A DNA stretch of 64,000 bases. Source: Planctomycetota bacterium (GTDB lineage: Bacteria; Planctomycetota; UBA1135; GCA-002686595). Where the stretch lies: NCBI GenBank assembly GCA_016779205.1, contig JADHOC010000007.1:62001-126000 (forward strand), in the 5' to 3' direction. A model generated the notes under the pieces. That model saw only the letters and a list, made by a program, of their open reading frames with translations, did not search any database and was not told where the DNA came from. Numbering within the stretch: the stretch's first letter is position 1; each line of letters opens with the position of its first letter. The position numbers and the translations under genes were made by a program. Below, one piece after another: positions 9,359-17,609 of the stretch.

Positions 9359-9384
9359 GGGATGATCTCCGGGAGAAGGCGCGC

Positions 9385-9777
9385 TCAGGCGCTCTCTTCG
9401 CCGCCTTGTTTCTGCTTGAAGTCCGCGACGGCCGCCTTGATCGCGTCCTCGGCGAGGACGGAGCAGTGGATCTTGACCGGGGGGAGAGAGAGCTCCTCGA
9501 CGATCTCCGTGTTGGAGATCGCCATGGCCTCGTCGACCTTCTTGCCCTTGATCCACTCGGTGGCGAGGGAGGACGAGGCGATCGCGGAGCCGCACCCGAA
9601 GGTCTTGAACTTGGCGTCGACGATGGTGTCGCCCTCCACCTGGATCTGCAGCTTCATCACGTCGCCGCACTCGGGGGCGCCGACGATGCCGGTGCCGACC
9701 TCGGAGGAATTCTTATCCAGGGAGCCGACGTTCCTGGGGTTGTCGTAATGGTCGAGGACCTTGTCGCTGTATGCCAT
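9385..9777 (-). CDS. iscU: Fe-S cluster scaffold IscU
   Basis: The 130-residue scaffold has the conserved ligands C37, D39, C62, H104 and C105 and the HscA-recognition motif LPPVK at 98-102. It assembles 2Fe-2S and 4Fe-4S clusters from sulfur provided by IscS. The opening YSDKVLDHYDNPRNVG is diagnostic. It sits 59 bp after iscS. The intact LPPVK loop shows that the HscA/HscB transfer route encoded downstream is likely functional. Confidence 0.97.
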   Translation of the reverse strand: MAYSDKVLDHYDNPRNVGSLDKNSSEVGTGIVGAPECGDVMKLQIQVEGDTIVDAKFKTFGCGSAIASSSLATEWIKGKKVDEAMAISNTEIVEELSLPPVKIHCSVLAEDAIKAAVADFKQKQGGEESA

Positions 9778-9836
9778 CTGACTGAGAGTGAAGTGGTGTG
9801 CTTGTGGGTGTACTGGGGGGGAGCGGAGGCGCCGGA

Positions 9837-11051
9837 TCAGTGGCCGGTCCAGGCGATGGTGGAGAGGTCGATCCCCTCCTGCACCATCTCGTAGAGGGGC
9901 GAGAGCTCGCGGAGCTTCTTCACCGCGGTGATGACCTGATCGGCGGCGAAGTCGATCTCCTCGGGGGTCGTGAGCCTGCCGAAGCCGAAGCGGATGGAGC
10001 TGTGGGCCAGCTCGTCGCCGACGCCCATGGACTGGAGGACGTGGCTCGGCTCAAGGCTCGCCGAGGTGCAGGCGGAGCCCGAGGAGACCGCGAGGTCCTT
10101 GAAGCCCATGATCAGCGACTCACCCTCGACGTACGCGAAGGAGAGGTTGGAGCAGCCAGGGAGCCGCGAGTGCTCGTCGCCGTTGATCGCGACATGGTCC
10201 AGGGCCTCGAAGATCCTCTTCTCGAAGCGCTCCCGCATGGCGATGGAGTGGGCCATGTCCTTCTCCAGGTCCTGCTGCGCCACGGCGCAGGCCGCCCCGA
10301 GGCCGACGATACCGGGGACGTTGAGGGTGCCCGACCGCATGCCGCGCTCGTGGCCTCCACCGTCCATCTGCGCCACGAGGCGCACCCGCGGCTTGCGGCG
10401 GCGGACGTAGAGGGCCCCGACGCCCTTGGGGCCGTAGACCTTGTGGCCGGAGAAGCAGAGGAGGTCGATGTTGTCGGCCTCCACGTCCACCGGGATCTTC
10501 CCGACGGCCTGGGTGCCGTCCGTGAAGAAGAGTACGCCGTGCTCGCGGCAAACGGCGCCGATCTCGCGGATCGGGTTGATCGTCCCGACCTCGTTGTTGG
10601 CCCACATGATCGTCACGAGGATGGTGTCCTCGCGGATCGCGCCGGCGACCTGCTGGGCGGTCACCGCGCCGTTGGCGTCCGGCTCGAGGTAGGTCACCTC
10701 GAAGCCTTGCTTCTCCATGTGCTTGGCCGTGTCGAGGACCGCCTTGTGCTCGGCGAGGCAGGTGATGATGTGCTTCCCCTTGGAGCCGTACATCTCCCCG
10801 ACGCCCTTCATGGCGAGGTTGATGGCCTCCGTGGAGCCCGAGGTGAAGACGACCTCCTTGGAGGACGCGTTCAGGATCGAGGCGATCTGCTCGCGGGAGG
10901 TGTCGACCGCCTCCTCGGCCTTCCAACCGAACGCGTGGCTGCGGCTCGCCGCGTTGCCATAGGCGCTCGTGAAGTAGGGGAGCATCACGTCGAGGACGCG
11001 CTGATCGACGGGGGTGGTCGCCTGGTAGTCGAAGTAGATGGGAAGGTTCAT
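9837..11051 (-). CDS. iscS: Cysteine desulfurase IscS
   Basis: This class V PLP-dependent cysteine desulfurase gives a 404-residue product when started at the ATG at 11051, which aligns with the usual MKLPIYLDYxATTP opening; an ATG 24 bp upstream (11075) is also possible. The PLP lysine is K204 ([10 protein letters not shown]) and the catalytic Cys is C318 on the loop [10 protein letters not shown], which marks a group-I (IscS/NifS-type) enzyme. It removes sulfur from cysteine and supplies IscU. It is the second gene of the operon, 68 bp after iscR. Confidence 0.96.
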   Translation of the reverse strand: MNLPIYFDYQATTPVDQRVLDVMLPYFTSAYGNAASRSHAFGWKAEEAVDTSREQIASILNASSKEVVFTSGSTEAINLAMKGVGEMYGSKGKHIITCLAEHKAVLDTAKHMEKQGFEVTYLEPDANGAVTAQQVAGAIREDTILVTIMWANNEVGTINPIREIGAVCREHGVLFFTDGTQAVGKIPVDVEADNIDLLCFSGHKVYGPKGVGALYVRRRKPRVRLVAQMDGGGHERGMRSGTLNVPGIVGLGAACAVAQQDLEKDMAHSIAMRERFEKRIFEALDHVAINGDEHSRLPGCSNLSFAYVEGESLIMGFKDLAVSSGSACTSASLEPSHVLQSMGVGDELAHSSIRFGFGRLTTPEEIDFAADQVITAVKKLRELSPLYEMVQEGIDLSTIAWTGH

Positions 11052-11119
11052 CGTTCTTTGTTCGTCGCCGCCCATGGGTCACTCGACCCCGTCACGGCGC
11101 TGTGCGTTCGCGTGGCGCG

Positions 11120-11596
11120 TCAGCCGGTTGCGGAAAACAGGCCAGCGGGATCGGCCGAGCGGTCGGCCAGGGCTTGCAGGGTCACGCCCTCGAAGAGCGT
11201 CCAGATGCCCGTGCGCAGACGGGCGAGGGGGGAGCGGATGGGGCAGACCGGCTCGACCTCGCAGCCTCCGTCGCTGCTGGCCGCGCCCATGCCTGCGCAG
11301 CTGGTCAGGGTCGGTGGCCCCTCGAGCGCGGAGACGATCTCGCCCAGCGAGATCTGGTCGGCGGGCCTCGAGAGGCGGTAGCCGCCGCGCACGCCCCGCG
11401 TCGACTCGAGGATGCCCCCTTGCTGGAGGTGCTTGAGCGCCTCCGCGAGCATCCGCTTGGGCACCGGGAAGATGTCCCCGATGGCCCGCGCGCTGATCAC
11501 CTCAGCCTCCGCGTCAGCGGGGCGAGCCTCCGCCAGCTCGGCCATGTGGACGAGGGCGATCAGGCCGTATTCGGTTCTCTTGGTGAGGCGCAGCAT
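11120..11596 (-). CDS. iscR: Rrf2-family Fe-S regulator IscR
   Basis: The protein has 158 residues with an Rrf2 winged-helix domain (MLRLTKRTEYGLIALVHMA, recognition helix and RGVRGGYRLSRP wing). The three cluster cysteines are C100, C112 and C118. The first spacing (11 residues between) is longer than the five of E. coli IscR. As first gene of the operon it is expected to sense 2Fe-2S status and repress isc transcription from the divergent region at 11597-11776. No convincing type-1 IscR box could be identified by eye in that region. Confidence 0.92.
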   Translation of the reverse strand: MLRLTKRTEYGLIALVHMAELAEARPADAEAEVISARAIGDIFPVPKRMLAEALKHLQQGGILESTRGVRGGYRLSRPADQISLGEIVSALEGPPTLTSCAGMGAASSDGGCEVEPVCPIRSPLARLRTGIWTLFEGVTLQALADRSADPAGLFSATG

Positions 11597-11776
11597 TTGC
11601 TCGGGAGCGTTTAATCGGCATCAGTTTAGTGCTCTTTCGGAGCGGCGCAACCGGTGGTCGAGATAAATAGCACCAAAACGGGGCCAGAATGCGACGGGTT
11701 GTCCAGGGAGCGCTCCAGTTCGAGGCGCGGCGGGGTGGACTCGCCTGGGGGCTCAAGCCGCCCGCGGGGAGATTCG
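11597..11776. promoter_or_regulatory. Divergent intergenic region carrying the isc operon promoter
   Basis: This 180-bp gap separates iscR (minus) from a small zinc-ribbon gene (plus) and is the only place for the isc promoter. It is visibly more AT-rich than its surroundings around 11605-11690. On the minus strand a TATTTAT stretch (near 11663) could be a -10 element. An exact operator or -35 could not be fixed. On the plus strand GGGGAG at 11767-11772 is a good ribosome-binding site for the ATG at 11777. Confidence 0.4.
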
Positions 11777-12073
11777 ATGAGACCTCTTGCCATGGAGAAT
11801 CCGGAGACAAGGTGTATTGAGTGCGGGGGATCGGTCCACTCGCTGAACGAGGACGAGGTGGGCGAGCCCTGCGTCGCCTGCGCCGAGCGGCTCCTGGAGA
11901 CGCTCCCCGGCATCTTCCACAGCCCCTGGACCACGTCGCGGGACCTGGACCATGAGCCGGAGGCCGAGGCGGATCGCGGGGAGTCGGGCGCGGGTAGGGC
12001 CGGAGAGCCCCCCGCCTCCGAGTGGTGGCGGGTCGAGGACGACATCGTCATCGGTCCCGATCAGCCGGCCTGA
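11777..12073 (+). CDS. Small zinc-ribbon-like acidic protein
   Basis: The 98-residue product starts at the ATG at 11777, preceded by GGGGAG at suitable distance. Cysteines C13/C16 (RCIECGG) and C32/C35 (PCVACAE) form a two-knuckle zinc-ribbon pattern. The rest is acidic and low in complexity, ending in WWRVEDDIVIGPDQPA. I do not recognise the family. It is divergent from the isc operon and may share its regulatory region. An alternative start at 11792 would remove five residues but keep all cysteines. Confidence 0.6.
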   Translation: MRPLAMENPETRCIECGGSVHSLNEDEVGEPCVACAERLLETLPGIFHSPWTTSRDLDHEPEAEADRGESGAGRAGEPPASEWWRVEDDIVIGPDQPA

Positions 12074-12158
12074 CGGGCCCCAGGTGGCGCGCCAGCCCGG
12101 CGCCTCGCTGTGGCGGGCCGGACCGCGGACGGCTCTGGTGACGGCGGTCTCGGAGAGC

Positions 12159-12190
12159 GTCGCTGCAGGGTGAAGTCGCTGCAGGGTGAA
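12159..12190. repeat. Perfect 16-bp tandem duplication
   Basis: The 16-mer GTCGCTGCAGGGTGAA occurs twice back to back (12159-12174 and 12175-12190) in the gap before the DUF456 gene. It contains a PstI-like CTGCAG palindrome. No transposon ends are visible around it; it is probably a replication-slippage duplication or a paired binding site. Confidence 0.85.
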
Positions 12191-12230
12191 TCCGTCATGG
12201 GCGATCCAGTAGGGTGATCGTGGCCTGACC

Positions 12231-12746
12231 ATGTCGCTGACGCTCCTCTGCCAGATCTTCCTCCCGATCATCGGGCTCGCGGGCCCGCTGTTGATCCTGC
12301 TGGGCCTGCCCGGGACCTGGCTGCTCCTCTCGCTGGTGGGGCTGGCGGAGTGGATCACCGAGCCGCGCCTCTTCGGGACCCCCGTGCTCGTGACCGCGGT
12401 GGCCCTCGCCGTCGCCGGCGAGGTCTGGGAGGCGCTCTCCTCCTCCATCCGGGCAAGGAATGCGGGCGCTGGCCGTCGCGGATCGATCGGCGCGCTGGCA
12501 GGCGGAATCGGTGGGGCGCTCCTGGGGACGATGCTGATCCCGATCCCGGTCGTCGGGACCCTGATCGGCGGCGGGCTCGGGGCCTTCGCGCTCTCGTCCG
12601 GCCTGGAGCGCAGCGGCGGGAAGTCCGCGGACAGCGCCTTTCGGATCGGGCGGGCCGCCGCCACGGGCCACATGATCGGGCTGGCGGGGAAGCTGGTGGC
12701 GGGCCTGGTGGTCTACGTGATGCTCGTCACGGCGCTGTACGTGTGA
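12231..12746 (+). CDS. DUF456 family membrane protein
   Basis: The 171-residue protein is very hydrophobic, with about four to five membrane segments (roughly 5-45, 50-68, 82-118 and 142-170). It follows the DUF456 pattern: PGTWLLL near the N-terminus and a glycine-rich GALAGGIGGALLG/IPIPVVGTLIGGGLGAF central hairpin. The biochemical role of the family is unknown. It is followed after 28 bp by the DUF3604 gene on the same strand, so the two may be cotranscribed. Confidence 0.85.
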   Translation: MSLTLLCQIFLPIIGLAGPLLILLGLPGTWLLLSLVGLAEWITEPRLFGTPVLVTAVALAVAGEVWEALSSSIRARNAGAGRRGSIGALAGGIGGALLGTMLIPIPVVGTLIGGGLGAFALSSGLERSGGKSADSAFRIGRAAATGHMIGLAGKLVAGLVVYVMLVTALYV

Positions 12747-12774
12747 GCTTGGAGCGAGGTGCTACCGTGGCGCC

Positions 12775-14910
12775 ATGCGCCACCCCCTCCTCCTGCTCGG
12801 GCTCCTCTCCCTCTCCGCCGCGGCCGCGATCCAGGGGGACGAGTACCGGACGGATCCGCTCCGGACGCTCGTGGAGACCACGCCGTCCGACGTGGACGAG
12901 GAGCTCCCGCGATACGAGGCGGAGCTCGGCCCAGATGGTGCGGTCCGCGTGGTGGCTCGCGGGGACGGCGACCACCTCGTCCATGTGACTCCGGATGGGC
13001 CCGCGGACGTGCGCGGACCGGCGGACCACATTGGCGCCGTGGTCACCACGGCCGTGGCCCCCGGGGAGTGGTTGGTGGCCTGGGACGAGTACCGCGGCGC
13101 CGTGGAGGAGGGCGCCTCCTTCGACGTGCTCGCTTGCTGGGTGAAGGGCGGGGACTTCGGGGCGCCGTTCATGGTGGCCGGGGGCGCCAGGTTCCAGGCT
13201 CGCCCCTCGGTCGTGACGGATCCGGAGGGGACCGTCTGGATCGCCTGGGAGGAGGGGCCTCCCAACTGGGGCGGTGAGTACCGCTCGGTCGACACCCTCT
13301 GGAACAACGTGACGGATGAGCGGGGGCCCCTCCACACGTGGCGGGAGAGCCACCTGGCCAGGATCGGGGAGGACGGGAGCGTCGCCGAGGTGGAGGGTGG
13401 GGTGCCCATGCCATCCTTCGACGCTGCCCTCAGCTCGCCGGACCGCCGCGAGGGGGCTCGCCGGCTCGGGGTGTTCTATGAGCGCCCCGAGATCGGCGTG
13501 GATCACCGCGGCGGTCTCTGGCTCGCCTACCGCCACGTGCACCAGGTCCAGCTCTCGGCGAAGGGGAAGACCCGCTCCCACGTGGAGTTCGGGTTCGCGG
13601 TGGACCTCCTGCGGCTGACGGGAGCGGGGTGGTCGGACCCCGTGCGGCTGGACCAGCGCCAGCGGGATGGCGACCAGCCCGTTCGCTTCCGACGTGACGG
13701 TCAGCAGACGGTGGTGGAGTACACCATTGGTCGCAGCGACCGGCGGCGGGATCCGCAGGCCAAGGGCAGCGTGCGGGCCGTCCTCCCGGTCCCCGAGGGG
13801 GACCCCGGCTCGCTTGCGGACGTCGCCGTGTCCGTGGCGGCGCCGACCACCGCGCCCACCCTCGAGCCGCGCGCGGTGGTCCGGGATCGCCCTCGGACGG
13901 TCGTGGGGGAGCAGGGCTTCGCGCTCTTCGGCGGAGACCTCCACCGCCACACCGACCTCTCGCTCTGCTTCCCCTTCTACGACGGCTCGCTCGACGACGC
14001 CTACCGCTACGCCCGTGGCCCGGGGGCCCTGGACTTCGTGGCGATCACGGACCACGCGCGGGACCTGGACCAGGGCAACGTGAACGGGCTCCCGTGGAAG
14101 CGAAGCGTCGCCGAGGTGGACCTCCATCACCTCCCCGGCCGGTTCGTGGCCTTCCACGCCTACGAGCGGAGCCAGGGGGACACCGACCACAACGTGATCT
14201 CCCTGCGCCCCGACGTCCTGCGACCCCACCGACCCCCGCTGCGGGAGTTCTGGGCGGAGTTCGCCCCCTCCGAGGTGATCACCATTCCCCACGCCACAGC
14301 CCCGGTCGAGGGGCGGCGCTTCTGCGGCAACGTCTGGACGAAGCGCGACGACGAGCGCCGACCCCTCGCTGAGGTCTATCAGGCGTTCCGAGACGTCGAC
14401 TCCCTGAAGGAGCTCCAGCTCAGGGCGCTCCCTGGCGGCCAACGCTTCGGCTTCATCGCGAGCTCGGATCACCTCTCGACGTCGGGCGCCTACGCCTTCG
14501 TCTGGGTCCCCACGGCGGGTGCCGCGGAGTCGTCCCTCGACCGGGCGCCCATCTTCGAGGCGTTTCGAGCGAGGCGGACCTATGGGGCCACGGCTCGGAT
14601 CGAGTTGGAGGTTCGCTCCGGGGAACAGTGGATGGGGGAGGACCTCGAGGGAGACGGGCCGTTCCCGATCCGGGTCCGGGCCCGTGGTGCCGCCGGCATC
14701 TCCAAGGTGGAGTTCTGGGACTCCGGCTCCTTGGCCCATGTGATCGAGGTCGGAGGGGCGAGCTCCATCGACCGATCCTGGACCTGGGAGGGCGCGCCCG
14801 CCGGTGAGCACGGGTGGCTCATCGTCCGGCTGATTCAGGCGGACGGGCAGACCGCGTGGGCCTCGCCCTTCTTCGCCCGATGGGAGCGGGCCGACGGCCT
14901 CCGGGACTGA
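12775..14910 (+). CDS. Secreted DUF3604 protein (PHP-like metal-dependent hydrolase)
   Basis: This 711-residue protein has a signal peptide (MRHPLLLLGLLSLSAAAA). The N-terminal half (about 20-360) looks like beta-propeller or beta-sandwich repeats with WIAWEE and LAYR motifs. The DUF3604 part begins near residue 387 with GDLHRHTDLS and continues with DFVAITDHARDLD. These resemble the metal-binding HxH and DH motifs of PHP phosphoesterases. DUF3604 proteins are common in Planctomycetes and marine bacteria, usually exported and of undefined substrate. A phosphoesterase role is inference. It is convergent with the thioesterase gene (22 bp gap). Confidence 0.8.
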   Translation: MRHPLLLLGLLSLSAAAAIQGDEYRTDPLRTLVETTPSDVDEELPRYEAELGPDGAVRVVARGDGDHLVHVTPDGPADVRGPADHIGAVVTTAVAPGEWLVAWDEYRGAVEEGASFDVLACWVKGGDFGAPFMVAGGARFQARPSVVTDPEGTVWIAWEEGPPNWGGEYRSVDTLWNNVTDERGPLHTWRESHLARIGEDGSVAEVEGGVPMPSFDAALSSPDRREGARRLGVFYERPEIGVDHRGGLWLAYRHVHQVQLSAKGKTRSHVEFGFAVDLLRLTGAGWSDPVRLDQRQRDGDQPVRFRRDGQQTVVEYTIGRSDRRRDPQAKGSVRAVLPVPEGDPGSLADVAVSVAAPTTAPTLEPRAVVRDRPRTVVGEQGFALFGGDLHRHTDLSLCFPFYDGSLDDAYRYARGPGALDFVAITDHARDLDQGNVNGLPWKRSVAEVDLHHLPGRFVAFHAYERSQGDTDHNVISLRPDVLRPHRPPLREFWAEFAPSEVITIPHATAPVEGRRFCGNVWTKRDDERRPLAEVYQAFRDVDSLKELQLRALPGGQRFGFIASSDHLSTSGAYAFVWVPTAGAAESSLDRAPIFEAFRARRTYGATARIELEVRSGEQWMGEDLEGDGPFPIRVRARGAAGISKVEFWDSGSLAHVIEVGGASSIDRSWTWEGAPAGEHGWLIVRLIQADGQTAWASPFFARWERADGLRD

Positions 14911-14932
14911 GTCCGGGCGGCCGTGGGGGGGC

Positions 14933-15436
14933 TCAGCGCAGGCGCGCCGCGAAGGCCTGGTGCAGCCCCTCGGGCATCACGCGCGGGCGCTTCGTGTTGA
15001 GGTCCACGCAGGCGAGCTCGACCTGGGAGGAGAGCAGGTGGGTTCGGCCGCCGTCTCCCTCGGCGCGGTAGACCTCGTAGCTGAAGGTCACGGACGCCGA
15101 GCGAAGGGCCGAGACCCAGCAGACCACCTGTACCCGGTCCTCGTAGAACGCGGGCGCCCTGTACTTGAGCGAGATGTTCCGCACCGGAAGACCGATGCCC
15201 GATCGCTCGACCTCCCCGTACGGCGTGCCGTGGGCGCGCATCAGCCCCGTCCTCGCCTCCTCCAGGTAGATGAGGTAGCTCCCGTGGTGCGCGACCCCCA
15301 TCTGGTCGGTCTCGCCGTAGCGGACCTCGACCTCGTGCACGTATCCCTCGAGCGCGCCGGGTACGGCCTCTTCCCGCTGCGGCGAGTCGGCCGGGCGGTC
15401 AGGTTCGGGGGAGGTGCCGAGGGGGGACGGAGCCAT
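14933..15436 (-). CDS. Acyl-CoA thioesterase, YbgC/4-hydroxybenzoyl-CoA thioesterase family
   Basis: I start the gene at the ATG at 15436 (167 residues), because a longer frame to 15613 would run into the divergent DUF6677 gene and encodes an atypical leader. The hot-dog fold is clear from RYGETDQMGVAHHGSYLIYLEE. D44 is the catalytic acid, and the NISLKYRAPAFYEDRV strand follows. Such enzymes cleave short- or medium-chain acyl-CoAs; YbgC relatives associate with Tol-Pal, but no tol genes are seen here. The substrate is not predictable. Confidence 0.85.
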   Translation of the reverse strand: MAPSPLGTSPEPDRPADSPQREEAVPGALEGYVHEVEVRYGETDQMGVAHHGSYLIYLEEARTGLMRAHGTPYGEVERSGIGLPVRNISLKYRAPAFYEDRVQVVCWVSALRSASVTFSYEVYRAEGDGGRTHLLSSQVELACVDLNTKRPRVMPEGLHQAFAARLR

Positions 15437-15551
15437 ACCCCGAGCGTGACCCAAATCCCGCCGGGCCACAACGGCCGATGCCCGCGCGAGCGCCGTTACG
15501 CCCAAAAAAAGACGGCCCGGTCCCCCGCCTCCGGTTAGAACCCTCACGACC

Positions 15552-16397
15552 ATGCCGAGTCTGGATGCCAGCGACCGACCTGCCGTGAACCCCAATGTCG
15601 CGGCCCTCCTCACGTGGCTGGTGCCCGGGGCGGGTCACTTCTTGCTGGGGCAAATGCGCCTGGCTCTGGCCGCGTTCATCCTGATCGAGGGACTCTATGT
15701 CGCAGGGTTGGCGCTGACGGGTGGGGCCTTTCTCGAGCTGCTCGCCCCCGAGATCCGGGGTCGGTTCGCGGGCGCGCTTACCCCGGAGGTGGGCAACTTC
15801 GGGGCCTTCCTGCTCCACGTCCGTGACATCGACTTCAGCGACCTCACCCCCCCGCCATTTGACGGGGCCCTCTTCATCGGCCTCGCCCTGACCTCGACCT
15901 CCGGGATCCTCAATCTGATCCTCGCCTCCAGGGCGCACTTCGATGCCCGGGCCCGGTCGGGCGCCGTGATCGAAGGGGCTGCGGTCCACCCGGCGAAGGC
16001 CGCGTTGCTCGGCTGGCTCATCCCTGGCGCCGGTCACCTCGCCCAGGGCCGCGTGGCCCGCGGGGTCTTCTGCTTCGTGTTGATCACGGGGATGTTCACG
16101 ATCGGCTGCGTGCTGGCCGAGGGGACCAACCTCGACCGGACGCGGCACTTCTACTACTGGGCCGGTCAGACCCTCCTGGGCCCCACGGCCTTCGTGGCGG
16201 AGTACCTCTCCGGGCACCCCCTGATGGAGATCCGACCCAGGTACTCCGACGCGGGAGTGATGCTCGCCTCCGTGGCCGGCGTCCTCAACGTTCTGCTGCT
16301 CCTGGACGTCTACGGCTTCAGCGACGCGAAGCTCTTCGGCCGCCCCCTCGCGACCGAGCAGAAGGCCACTGGCGGGGTCGGGCAGGAGGCGGCCTGA
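15552..16397 (+). CDS. DUF6677-type membrane protein with internal duplication
   Basis: The 281-residue protein has about six membrane segments. Two copies of a similar hairpin occur: WLVPGAGHFLLGQMRLALAAF (about 22-42) and WLIPGAGHLAQGRVARGVFCF (about 155-175). These recall TM2-domain turns (PGxGxxxxG) and suggest an ancient tandem duplication. The protein resembles planctomycete DUF6677 proteins, whose function is unknown. It is followed after 3 bp by a 66-residue membrane protein, so the two are probably cotranslated partners. Confidence 0.7.
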   Translation: MPSLDASDRPAVNPNVAALLTWLVPGAGHFLLGQMRLALAAFILIEGLYVAGLALTGGAFLELLAPEIRGRFAGALTPEVGNFGAFLLHVRDIDFSDLTPPPFDGALFIGLALTSTSGILNLILASRAHFDARARSGAVIEGAAVHPAKAALLGWLIPGAGHLAQGRVARGVFCFVLITGMFTIGCVLAEGTNLDRTRHFYYWAGQTLLGPTAFVAEYLSGHPLMEIRPRYSDAGVMLASVAGVLNVLLLLDVYGFSDAKLFGRPLATEQKATGGVGQEAA

Positions 16398-16400
16398 ACC

Positions 16401-16601
16401 ATGGACGATCTCGGACTGCACATCGCGCTCTTCCTGCTCTCGGCGGGCGTCATCGTCGCCGTGACGTGCATGTACACGGAGGCGGAGGATGGGAAGGCGC
16501 TGCGGCTCTTCCCCCGCCGCTACGGGACCTTCGTGTTGGTGTCTGGGGTCATCGTCGCGGCGATGATCGTGATCCAAAACACGCTGGCCTCGGTGCACTG
16601 A
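16401..16601 (+). CDS. Small two-helix membrane protein
   Basis: The 66-residue product has two hydrophobic helices (about 6-24 and 43-61) joined by a charged loop (TEAEDGKALRLFPRRYG). It begins 3 bp after the DUF6677 gene and is probably coupled to it. I do not recognise a family; the coding call rests on tight spacing, frame integrity and the clean membrane-protein pattern. Confidence 0.6.
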   Translation: MDDLGLHIALFLLSAGVIVAVTCMYTEAEDGKALRLFPRRYGTFVLVSGVIVAAMIVIQNTLASVH

Positions 16602-16613
16602 GCTCTCGTTGCA

Positions 16614-16638
16614 CTGAGCCCTCGGTACACGGGCTCGG
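16614..16638. terminator. Weak hairpin between convergent genes
   Basis: An 8-bp stem with one G-T wobble (CTGAGCCC pairing with GGGCTCGG, 9-nt loop) lies between the 66-residue membrane protein and dprA, which converge. No T-run follows, so termination is only suggested by position. Confidence 0.35.
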
Positions 16639-16658
16639 TCCTCTCCGACCGCTGAAGC

Positions 16659-17573
16659 TCAGGCGCGCCCGTGGAGGCCGCCCGGCCCCCGGCGGATGGC
16701 CCCGTCCAGCTCCAGGGTGGTGAGCGCTGCCAGGGTCACGCCAAGCCCGAGGCCCGTCCGTTCGGCGACCTCCTCGGCGGTGAGGGTCTCACCCTCCAGG
16801 GCTCCCAGGACGGCGCGTTGATCCGTCGAGACCGGCGAGGGCTGTGGACCTCGCGGCGATGGGGAAGGGCCCGATCCGTCGGGGGGAGGCGCGCCCAGGG
16901 GGGCGCCGTGGCCGAAGACGTCCTCCAGCACCATGGCCGGAGACTCCACCGGCGTCGCCCCCTCACGGAGAAGGCGGGTCACCCCCCGGGCCATGGGGTG
17001 GTCCACTCTTCCCGGGACGGCGAGCACGTGCTGCCCCTGGTCGGCAGCCCATCGCGCGGTGATCAGTGAGCCCGAGCGGTGGGCGGCCTCGATCACGAGG
17101 ACGGCGTCCGCCAGGGCGGCGAGGATCCTGTTGCGAAGGGGGAAGTGGTGCCGCCTCGGGGGCGTCCCAGGCGGGTGTTCGGACACCAGCAGCCCGTCAC
17201 GGGCGACCCTCTCCGTCGCTGGACCGGAGGGCCATGGCCGGTCCACCCCGCAGCCCAACACGGCGAGGGTGGCGCCGCCTGCGTCGAGGGCTGCTGCGTG
17301 CGCGGCCGCGTCCACGCCCCGCGCGAGGCCGCTCACAATGCAGACGCCGGCCTCCGCCAGCTCGCGGCTGAACCGGGCAGCCTGGGCCAGGCCGTAGGGG
17401 GTGGGGGAACGGCTCCCCACGATGGCCACCCGCGGGGCCGGAGCGATCAGGTCCGCGCGGCCCCTGAGCCAGAGAGCCCTGGGCGGGGACGCCACAGCCT
17501 GCAGCTCCTCGGGCCAGAGCCGATCTCCCGCCCGCACGCACTCGATCTCCGGCTCGCCTCCTCGGTCTCCCAT
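16659..17573 (-). CDS. dprA: DNA-processing protein DprA
   Basis: This 304-residue DprA/Smf protein has the Rossmann-like core VAIVGSRSPTPYG, IVSGLARGVDAAAH, VLGCGVDRPWP, FPLRNRILAALADAVLVIEA and SGSLITARWAADQGQHVLAVPGR split across residues about 48-200. A C-terminal winged helix (about 248-304) is present. The N-terminal SAM region is short. DprA binds ssDNA and loads RecA during natural transformation, but it is conserved in many non-competent bacteria. It is the last gene of the SEC-C/kdsB run, 36 bp after the HEAT protein gene. Confidence 0.93.
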   Translation of the reverse strand: MGDRGGEPEIECVRAGDRLWPEELQAVASPPRALWLRGRADLIAPAPRVAIVGSRSPTPYGLAQAARFSRELAEAGVCIVSGLARGVDAAAHAAALDAGGATLAVLGCGVDRPWPSGPATERVARDGLLVSEHPPGTPPRRHHFPLRNRILAALADAVLVIEAAHRSGSLITARWAADQGQHVLAVPGRVDHPMARGVTRLLREGATPVESPAMVLEDVFGHGAPLGAPPPDGSGPSPSPRGPQPSPVSTDQRAVLGALEGETLTAEEVAERTGLGLGVTLAALTTLELDGAIRRGPGGLHGRA

Positions 17574-17609
17574 GCGGTGGTGACCGATGGGCAGGGCCGC
17601 GGTGACGGC

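Noticed and set aside
12727..14811. 694-codon minus-strand frame over the DUF3604 gene
   Set aside because: Antisense shadow; the plus strand has a signal peptide and PHP-type motifs.
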